Source: Schizochytrium sp. TIO01
Lineage: Eukaryota; Sar; Bigyra; Thraustochytrida; Thraustochytriidae
Assembly: GCA_004764695.1 (NCBI GenBank)
Contig: SMSO01000010.1
Location: 1-64,000 of the forward strand
Direction of reading: 5' to 3'
DNA: 64,000 nucleotides
The position numbers and the translations under genes were made by a program. Below, piece by piece: positions 56,307 to 64,000 of the stretch (its first letter is position 1; every line of letters begins with the position of its first letter). The notes under the pieces are model-generated. The model was not told where the DNA came from. It ran no database searches and saw only the letters and a program-made list of their open reading frames with translations.

Positions 56307-57565
56307 ATAAGCATAAACGTTAGGTTAACATTTTGCTGATTCAGTAGTTGCTGTAATTTAAATCCCAATATAGATCGGCGACGAAAAGGTAAGACTGAAT
56401 TGCTTAGCCTCTTTTGAATCTTCACCTGGTGACTTGGTGAATCAATCATAGCAATGGATTGGAGAAAACGACAGTTGTGAAAGGTTTATAGAATTTGCGA
56501 ATGGAATTTTGTCCTTTGTTACATTCACGGACTTTGCAATTGTACCATTTGAGACAGCGACTTTTATAATCATCATATGTAACTCGGTGTTTTGCTATTT
56601 CGAATGATGTGCAGAATCGTTCGTAGACTGGCTTCCGTTACTAAATCTTGCCTGATTCAAACAAGACATGTCCAACTTTGGATTTGTATTTTCTAGAGTC
56701 TTTACATCGTTAATTGTTTCCATGCAATATCGCAACCACTGCATAATCGAGACTTCTTTGATCATGGTTGACTTAAGCTGCTTTCACCTATACTTGTGAC
56801 TAAAATGTTCTTTCGTATTATCTTCTTGTTTGCTTGAACGCTCAGTTCCTGCGCCCCTGGTAACCTTGTTTTATAGAAAGTTTTCTTTCAAGTTCATGCT
56901 GTAGTATTGTTTTCCTCAAAATTACTTGAAGGACGGATCTACAGTGAGGTCAGACTGATAATGTTAGAGTGCATTAGCCTTTTTGCTTAATTAACTGCGA
57001 CATCATTTTGACAAATAAACAATACATACTGTGTGCCTATTGTAGAGAAGCTGTAATTTATTTTAACTGAATCCAAGTCTCTAGCATATCACGTCCTACT
57101 AGAAGAATCAACTATTCGTTCTTCATCAAACAACGAACTGTAAGCGAGATACACCAGAAGCACATGTAGAAAGTCCGTCAAGAGTCCTAACAACTTGCTG
57201 TGATGCTGGTGACACCTTTTTCTCGCACGTTCTTATACATTTAATATACTCACAATCTAGTAATTCATCAAAAAGACAAACCTAGAACAGGTAGGAATGT
57301 TTTTCACGTGCAACTGTACACTTACTAATTAAGCTAACTATAGTGTGGTTGTTTATATTTTGCATTTTCCATGACCTGCCGTAAACATGATGGTTAATGT
57401 AGTGATCCATAGACTGTCTACATGAATATAAGTCTCGTGACGATCTACAGTTAATACGATTATTACCGACAAGTGCAGTAGAGTGTATTGGAGAAAGACA
57501 TTACCTAAACATGTGCGTCACATTCTCTACACTAAAACTTATTATAGCTTTAAAAATTGATCATT
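56307..57565. other. AT-rich non-coding region between the two repeat copies
   Basis: This 1.26-kb stretch has no supported gene, no microsatellite and no clear repeat. Stops are dense in every frame. Confidence 0.55.
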
Positions 57566-57980
57566 TGCTGAGATCTCCAATCGAAGGAACTAGTCGACAA
57601 GACATTGCTAGAGTTCTTGGCATCCCTTTATGAAACCCTAGTAGACATAGGCTTACCATAGAGCAAGAGCAGGCAGCAAGATCCATGTGGATGCCAGAGC
57701 CAAGAACCAAAAGTGTGACTACACACTTATCTATATTCAAGTTGGTGTAACTTGAATCAACGGTTGAAGAGGTTGAATCAACCTAGCCCCGTCGATTATC
57801 TCTAACACCATTCAAGAATGTGTTAACCTCCTCCATTACTACATGAATTCATCTGTCCTGGAATTCATTCTCCAGGACAGCATATCACTAACTCTTGAAT
57901 CAAGCTTCTGAAAGCCTTCATTAAGATCTTGCCTTCACCTTTATAGTCAACCTCAGGCTGACCAGAGTCATCTCTCAGCA
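57566..57980 (+). mobile_element. MITE-like element, copy 2 with terminal inverted repeats and target duplication
   Basis: The element begins TGCTGAGA and ends TCTCAGCA, an exact 8-bp terminal inverted repeat. It is bounded on both sides by TCATT (57561-57565 and 57981-57985), an exact 5-bp target-site duplication. It is 415 bp with no open frame, so it is non-autonomous. Internal stems are ATTCAAGTT/AACTTGAAT (57735-57757), AGGTTGA-A-TCAACCT (57770-57784) and GTCCTGGA/TCCAGGAC (57855-57878). The superfamily was not assigned. Confidence 0.78.
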
Positions 57981-60905
57981 TCATTCGCATTGGTAATGCT
58001 TTAAATCAATTTAATCGTGGTCTTTGATAAAGTGAAATCGTGGGCAGTGAGTAGTTATCTTTTGTAATTCTACTGTATGGTGACACTTACCAAGAGAGAG
58101 GTGAAAGAGGGTGGGATTCGAGTGAAATCAGAAGGAAGGGAATATTTATAATCTTGGTTCACGACTTAGCGATCTGCTGGCCTCGGAAATGAATGCAAAG
58201 AATATTACTGTCATTGTACTTAAATATAAATAATCATGGAGTTAGTCATGACTTAAAGATATCTCATAAGATTGAAATCTGATCCATATCTTCAGGCATC
58301 AGTTCGGGTGTTTGGTTTGTTTCCCCGGTAGTCTCAGACATAGAAAGGATCTAAGCGATGGGCATAGCCACTCAATTAAGGTCCCGAAAGCGATCAATTG
58401 CAAAGCTTGTTCATAGAATAACCATATCTTGTTGTCCTAGGTCTCGGAAAGGATTTCTAGGGACTCTTTAACTAGTGTATTTGCTTGCACCTCCGATTGT
58501 AACCTCAGCAGGAGAGCAATCTATCCTAAAACTGGACCAGTGACTTTGAGGTAAAAAGGCCACAAATCTCAGAGTTCAACAATGTCTAGTCAACACTTCC
58601 AAGCAGTTCACGATTCTATCTTGCATTAGTCATTCCTCTATTCAGAAATAACAGTGGTCTAATTTTATAAACATTTTCAGAAGTTTTAAAGTGCTATTAT
58701 TCTACAAAGTCATTTTCCACAGCTACTAAAAGCTTATTCCTGAGCATCCAGATGTTGACTGTGAAGGTCTAGACATTAAGCCTGGACGGCATAACAAGAA
58801 TCATGAATGCGTTGTATACTTAGGCTCATAGAGTTAGCGATGTGCTAACTTTGGAGATGAACACACAGGTGGAAGACATGCTTCATCTGTCATTCCGTAG
58901 AACTCAAGAGGGTTAGGTTCACTTGTTTCTTTAGCCACTAATTGTGGTTGTCCTTACACATGACTCCTTGGTTACGTAATACACTTTCACTTTTGAGTTT
59001 CCTTAGTCCCACACCATCGTATGTGATAGTTACATCCTCATCATATACAAGTCCTATGTTTAAGACTTATAATAATGTATCCAAAACTCTACTAATCTAT
59101 GGTCCACATATGCCTTCAATTTTAAGTACTGAGAAGGAAAGCAGACACAATATTACCGCACGAATTTGTAAGACTCAAAGGAACACGTTTGTGACACTCT
59201 TGAAGCAATATACAGATAAGCGCCCTAATCTCACCTACTTCACCTAACCTAAGTGACCAGTCCAAGACTCTACCTAGCTCTCCGGTCTAAAATGCTACAT
59301 TCATCCAGATCCTGTATCCAGACCCAAGCACATTCAATAAGACACATATAAACCATAGTCTCAATACTAACTAAGCACAAGAATCTAAGACATTTCCTCG
59401 GTGACCTCTAACCAATCATAACTACATTTCATTATTGAATACCAGTAGCCCCCTTGGATACTATACCATTCCTGACGCAAGCTCATAAAATGATTTTACA
59501 CTACTGAAAAGTTACATTTGGTGCTGGATCTAACATATATAATTGCTTAAACTTGAATGTTACAATGCTGGGTTTGGCATTTATAGTGCGTGTTTTTGCA
59601 AAACACTAATCGCGGTATTTCACGTTTGACCATCTATACCGAAAACTTATCCTTCAGCATTTCCCTGTATTAAATTACGGATATGTCCTTAGCTCACACG
59701 AGTGCAAAACAGCCCATGCTTGAAACTGGGTTTCGGTTTATTTTCAACGCACAGTGATGTCTCTTCCTAATCTACATCGTATTCTTCATGAATTTCACAT
59801 TCCATATCATATTTGATTGATGGGTTCAAGTGAAATTTGTCTTAACGTAGTTATTCTCATTACTTCACATTTGACTTCACAGATCTTGAACTAGGTTTGA
59901 ATAGCTTTTTGACAACTTTGGAAGAATGCAGAAACCGATATGTGCATCTGTGCAAGGCCAAAGCTTGGCGAGCTCATAGGTGACTATCGTGCTTATAAAA
60001 CAGAATTCCTGGGACAAGAAGATCACACATTTAGGAAATTACAAGTGTCCTAAACCTCAGATTCTGGTTGCCAGATAGCTTGATAACTTATATAACTACT
60101 CTTGCCGAAAATTATTAGTCTTGGTTCATGTGTTATAAAGCATTCATTTTTTGTCAACCTGCCTGAATGATGCTTTGAGGCTAGTCACGTCCCATAAATT
60201 TGGAATTCAAAAAGAACAAAGTCTAACGCGTTATTTTAGAAGGTTGGAAAATAAAGAAGATGCAGTTTACTTGTGAGCGTAATGCATTAAACGAAGAGTA
60301 AGAACTCCCTATCTATTCAATTGATAGGGCATTTTAAAATCACCATTGAAATGTCGACCTCCTAGAATGAGAAATTGATTTTTATCAATACATCGGTAAG
60401 ACATAAATCACCCTTTGAAGCATACTCCTAGAGTGTAACATTTGAATCAACAAATAATTTCAAAGAGGTAAATTCTTAAATATTGACCTTATTCATTCGT
60501 ATTGAAGCTCTAGATTTATAAAATACGATTGCTGGAAAGCATCATTCTGCTTTTCAGTCTTACGTTCTATGCAAGAAACTATGTCTTCTTTTAGCAGATA
60601 GTAGCTGTGCGTACAATCCTGTCGTTAAATGCTACTCAGTACTTCGTACCTATTACTTGAGGTAAGGCATTAAACTGTTCTGATAATACTTTTGGAGGAA
60701 AACACATTGTTCACAAGTTTTCTACAGCTAATATAGTAAGATATCCTTGGTCAACTTTAGTAATGGACCAAAAAGGAGCAAAAGCTTGTCCAACCCATAG
60801 GAAACGAGAACAATATGTTTTCCGGTACTCCTCGGAGAACGCGAATTCACATTCTGAGTCAGATTATCTCCTCGTTTCATAAATAAAAGTATAGATGGGA
60901 TTTTC
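57981..60905. other. AT-rich non-coding region
   Basis: No gene is supported in 2.9 kb. Motifs ACTTAGCGATCTGCTGGCCT (from about 58172) and GTTAGCGATGTGCTAAC (from about 58833) belong to the decayed repeat noted on the left. A 101-codon open frame at 58942-59247 has no recognisable content. Confidence 0.5.
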
Positions 60906-60911
60906 TTGCAG

Positions 60912-61169
60912 CTTGAGCATGAGGATGTTCGTCAGAATCGTGGTGTAGTAGTGCCTACTCGCTTAGTTTCACTTCAAGGTAAGATCGGTGACTCTATCTT
61001 GTTAATTGATTTCTTCGCGCCAGGAAGCTTTTACTTTGGGGCCCGCAATACATTAATATGGTTTCACAACTTCATTCTCCGCGGAGCCACACGCATAGAA
61101 TTACTTGGGCACCGAAATACTCGCCGAGAACTCGTATTTTGTACGAGACTGCGTCTTATGGTAGCATGA
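60912..61169 (+). other. Possible internal or terminal exon
   Basis: A textbook 3' splice-site sequence TTTTCTTGCAG ends at 60911, and the frame after it is open for about 86 codons (LEHEDVRQNRGVVVPTRLVS and on) to a stop at 61169. The residues look protein-like (IGDSILLIDFFAPGSFYFGA) but match no family I recognise. No upstream exon was found. It is a candidate only. Confidence 0.25.
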
Positions 61170-62572
61170 TGGTCCCGTGGAGGGTTTTGTGCGTTGTATT
61201 CTTCACCAAAAATGCCGAACTAGTATAGAACGAGTAGAAACAAACATCACTGGACCGAGTACGAAGTCTCGCAACCAGTGTGCTGGCTGCAGCGAAATAC
61301 AGGTCAGGTGCTCCGGCTGTAGGCGTGCTGGCTACAGCAGCATGCCCACGCCCGATCCAAGGCGCTTCGTCCAAAGCCGCCAAACGGTCTGCTAGTTAGT
61401 TATTGGGATCCTAATGCACGAGGTAATATTGTGAAGTTTCAAGGACTCCGCTCACTTCTCCCCAATATCAGCTTGCTCGGAAGTTCAGTCTGCAATGCGA
61501 TGCCCCAATGAATGCCAATTTTGCAATGCCAGAGCGCTTCGAGAACTCTTCGTTGCAACAGAAGCCAGCATCTTTCTAGGTAGGACGCCCCACCCTTTGC
61601 TTATCTACAGTAAGCAGCGTAAAGAGAAGTCTCCTGTATGAAGCACTATAGACATCACCTCGCAATCCGGAATTTCGGACGCCCTTGAGCGACCGCTCTT
61701 TTGGTTGGTTCTTGGTTCTTTGTCATCGATGTGCTTAATTAATTAAGCCCCCCCCCCCGCCCCCAAAGGCACTGGCATCCAGCAATCTGTACTCTAATAA
61801 GGACTACGCGTGCTGCAAATGACGCTCCAACGTTGCAACTGCCAAGCGCCGTATACGGACTGCACAGGTGCTAAGATTGCTATGCTCTGGTCCTCAGCGC
61901 ACCTTTTAGTTCAAGGTTCTGCGACTTCTGTGCTCTAATTGAAGGCCATCAACAACAAATCAAATCAAATCAAATCAGATCATAGGGCAGGAACTATGGC
62001 TAGTGCTGGCTAGCCAGATGCTACTGACTGGTGCGTGCTCTGGAGAAGGCCCGTCGCACTTTTCGTTCCGTAGCCATTCCTAGGCGGTTCTAAGAAGCCC
62101 ATCTCTTATTGGAATCGAGAATGAGCGAATGAGCGAATGTGCGAAGGATTAGAGTAGAGTACCTCTAGCTACTACTACTAGAGCTCGTAGCCAGCGGAGA
62201 GGTCGAGAAGTCGCTCACCTCCAAAATATGCGAGGAGTTATCTACGCGGCGACTGACAGAGCTTCGGTGCACGTGATTGAGTGGAATGTTCTTCTGCCGC
62301 GCTGGACAGTCAGTCCGCGATTTCTTTCATGCACGTACGCTGTTTTACAGCGTTTCCGCAGTGCTTTTCGTCATGAGAGCAGCGCGGCGAGAAGCGAGCA
62401 CGCACATTTTAAGCCTCCCTTTTTCTTCCTTTCTTCCTTTCTTCCTTCTCTCTTTTAAGTTTGCACTTCTGCTAAGAACCCCATAACAGTGCGTACAAGT
62501 CAAACTTGGTAGAGATGAAAGAAAGTCATCACAAAGTCGAACCAGATAGCGCCACACTTATCTGCTTATACG

Positions 62573-62653
62573 TGTATGTATGTATGTATGTATGTATGTA
62601 TGTATGTATGTATGTATGTATGTATGTATGTATGTATGTATGTATGTATGTAT
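62573..62653. repeat. (TGTA)n microsatellite
   Basis: About 20 near-perfect TGTA units, the longest perfect microsatellite in the window. Confidence 0.97.
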
Positions 62654-62777
62654 ATATTTATATTGGTTACTGTCATGATTGCCCTCACTCACTTGGTGCT
62701 TTGGAGACCTTCCTATTCGAAGGTCCCCCAAGAAGGCGAAACTCCTTCTGGTCTTCCTCCAGACATGCTTCTGTGAA

Positions 62778-62884
62778 TTGAGTTGTTGAAGATTGAGTTG
62801 TTGAAGATTGAATTGAAGATTGAATTGAAGACTGAATTGAAGACTGAATTGAAGACTGAATTAAAGGTTGAGGTGAAGATTGAA
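62778..62884. repeat. 15-bp minisatellite GAATTGAAGACTGAA-type
   Basis: Seven to eight units of 12-18 bp (GTTGAAGATTGA, GAATTGAAGACT) in tandem with small variations. It would encode a KIELKTEL-like repeat in one frame, but the surrounding frame shows no other sign of a gene. Confidence 0.85.
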
Positions 62885-63681
62885 TTTAATTCAAACGAAG
62901 CCGAGCTCTCGCCTCGTATCCGCTATCTATCGAACTCACCATCTATCTATCCACTGTCCATCGAGCTATCTATCAGTCAGAACTCCAGAAGCCAGCCAGC
63001 CAGCCAGCCACCCACCCGTCGCTCTTTTTCGTTCTTTCTCTCTTGGTCTCTTTTGGCTTTTATGCGAAAAGAGAAGCGGTGTTTTAGAATTCATGTCTTC
63101 GTCAAACAACACCAATTAGCTTAAAAGTTATTATATTTTACAAAATCAACAGCACAAAATTAGTTTAAAGAACGAAGAAGAAGACGAAGCAGGAATCGCA
63201 AAAACACGAGCATTAGAGACAAGAAAAGATCGCAGAAGCTATCATATTCATCGATAACGCTGACCGCAAATCGGCGTTGGGTCTTACTCTCTGACTATGT
63301 GCGAGTTCGCTTGAAAGATAGCCGCACTTTCGATACGGGGCTAAGTGCGCGGGTCGGTCCCTTTAGTCCACTCGCTAGCTAGCAGACGGTTTTCTTTAAA
63401 AGCTTGGCGGGAACCTGCTCCAGTCTTCAAGTCCTTCGGGTCTCGAGACTCCCTCCCTCTCTTCAGAGAATTTGATTCGCCTCTCGGGTCTCCCTCCGTC
63501 AGCAGGTCTTGCACGTATTCACGATTGATAGTTCGGGTGCTGGTTTCGAGCGAAGGCTGCGCTACCGCCCAGAGAGAGCTACAGCTATTGATCATCTCTC
63601 ACCCAGAGCGATTTGATTGACTATGACCCGTGGATTCTCCTGTTCCACAAAATCACAGTTGCCTGATCGAAGATTTCATTT

Positions 63682-63740
63682 TAATAAATAAATGAATAAA
63701 TGAATAAATAAATAAATAAATAAATAAATGAATAAATGAA

Positions 63741-63787
<47 letters not shown>

Positions 63788-63789
63788 AA
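63682..63789. repeat. (AAAT/GAAT)n microsatellite
   Basis: More than 100 bp of AAAT units with GAAT interruptions, followed 30 bp later by a short TTTA tract in the reverse sense. Confidence 0.95.
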
Positions 63790-64000
63790 TTATTTTTAGG
63801 ATATGTATGAAAACTTTTATTTATTTATTTATTTTAAAGTTAGAGATATAGTGATGGATAAGTAAACATTGACGATCAGGGAAAAGAGAGGAGGGCTAAA
63901 AACGAAGCCGTGGGCTCCGAAATAACCTGCTGCTCGCCCGACAAGGACCGCGACTTCTTGGTCTCTACGGCGCAGAAGAGAGAAAGACATAACGAGAGAA

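Larger units (their letters stand above)
61170..64000. other. Gene-poor region with many simple repeats at the right edge
   Basis: No gene is supported. Contents include a 14-bp palindrome CTTAATTAATTAAG (61734-61747) directly followed by a C-run (61748-61763), (AAATC)n near 61960-61977, (TGTA)n at 62573-62653, a 15-bp minisatellite at 62778-62884, (CAGC)n near 62990-63010 and (AAAT)n at 63682-63789. Composition returns to that of 33-47 kb. Confidence 0.55.

Noticed and set aside
61734-61763. Palindrome followed by a C-run as a possible integration or origin site
   Set aside because: Simple-sequence context and no partner elsewhere in the window; no support beyond the palindrome itself.
62506-62781. 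91-codon frame of MYVC repeats
   Set aside because: It is simply the translation of the TGTA microsatellite.
62783-63124. 113-codon frame with KIELKTEL repeats
   Set aside because: The repeat part is the translation of a 15-bp minisatellite and the rest shows no protein features.
1-64000. CRISPR arrays, bacterial operons or prophage
   Set aside because: No regularly spaced repeats, no Shine-Dalgarno pattern, and the recognisable genes are of eukaryotic-virus or eukaryotic type.

Overview
The window joins two very different kinds of DNA. Positions 1 to about 32,100 are packed (roughly 90% coding) with intronless genes on both strands, usually separated by 15-150 bp. Several are hallmarks of large eukaryotic dsDNA viruses (Nucleocytoviricota): a double jelly-roll major capsid protein (26190-27470), an Erv1/Alr sulfhydryl oxidase (12520-13119, minus), a poxvirus L1/F9/A16/J5-like cysteine-rich fusion-complex protein (29775-31088, minus), an MSV199/KilA-N-type protein (10566-11696), a viral-type family-25 glycosyltransferase remnant (18195-18665) and a small HMG/YABBY-like DNA packager (28610-29026, minus). 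From about 32,100 to 64,000 the DNA is gene-poor, full of microsatellites and AT-rich unique sequence. It holds two convincing genes: an ankyrin-repeat protein (47457-48950) and a secreted vWA-PAN protein with a long 'SPT-LDPT' tail (51788-53362). That tail style is common in stramenopiles, so the most economical reading is a giant endogenous viral element in a stramenopile-like (possibly thraustochytrid-like) protist chromosome, with one edge near 32.1 kb. The host identification is inference.

Layout of the viral part. At 0-5.7 kb are a papain-like/PAN protein, two stalked surface proteins and a small minus-strand protein. At 6.2-10.3 kb a Crinkler-type effector (P-loop NTPase plus PD-(D/E)XK nuclease) converges on an unknown gene. 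At 10.35-11.8 kb the MSV199-type gene is flanked by direct repeats. At 12.5-14.1 kb the sulfhydryl oxidase and a membrane-anchored monothiol thioredoxin-like protein are divergent neighbours, a likely virion disulfide module. At 14.2-18.1 kb are a Dam-like methyltransferase-fold protein, two membrane proteins and a coiled-coil protein. At 18.2-25.3 kb are the glycosyltransferase remnant, a third stalked protein and several membrane or virion-like unknowns. At 25.3-31.1 kb are a small relative of the stalked family, the capsid protein, a fourth stalked protein, the DNA packager, an acidic protein and the fusion-complex-like protein. At 31.1-32.1 kb lie two broken copies of the MSV199-type gene, one frameshifted by a perfect 34-bp tandem duplication.

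The viral genes seen are almost all for virion assembly, surface and host interaction. No DNA polymerase, packaging ATPase, primase or RNA polymerase gene is visible, so the window holds only part of a viral genome or element. The most distinctive feature is a five-member family of membrane proteins with a conserved C-x9/10-C start to the ectodomain, four of them with Thr/Ala stalks and two membrane anchors.

The right part also contains two copies (55893-56306 and 57566-57980) of a 415-bp non-autonomous element. The second has 8-bp terminal inverted repeats and an exact 5-bp target duplication, and one internal hairpin shows a compensatory base change between copies. Start codons were set to ATG; where the open frame runs further upstream without an ATG, this is noted.
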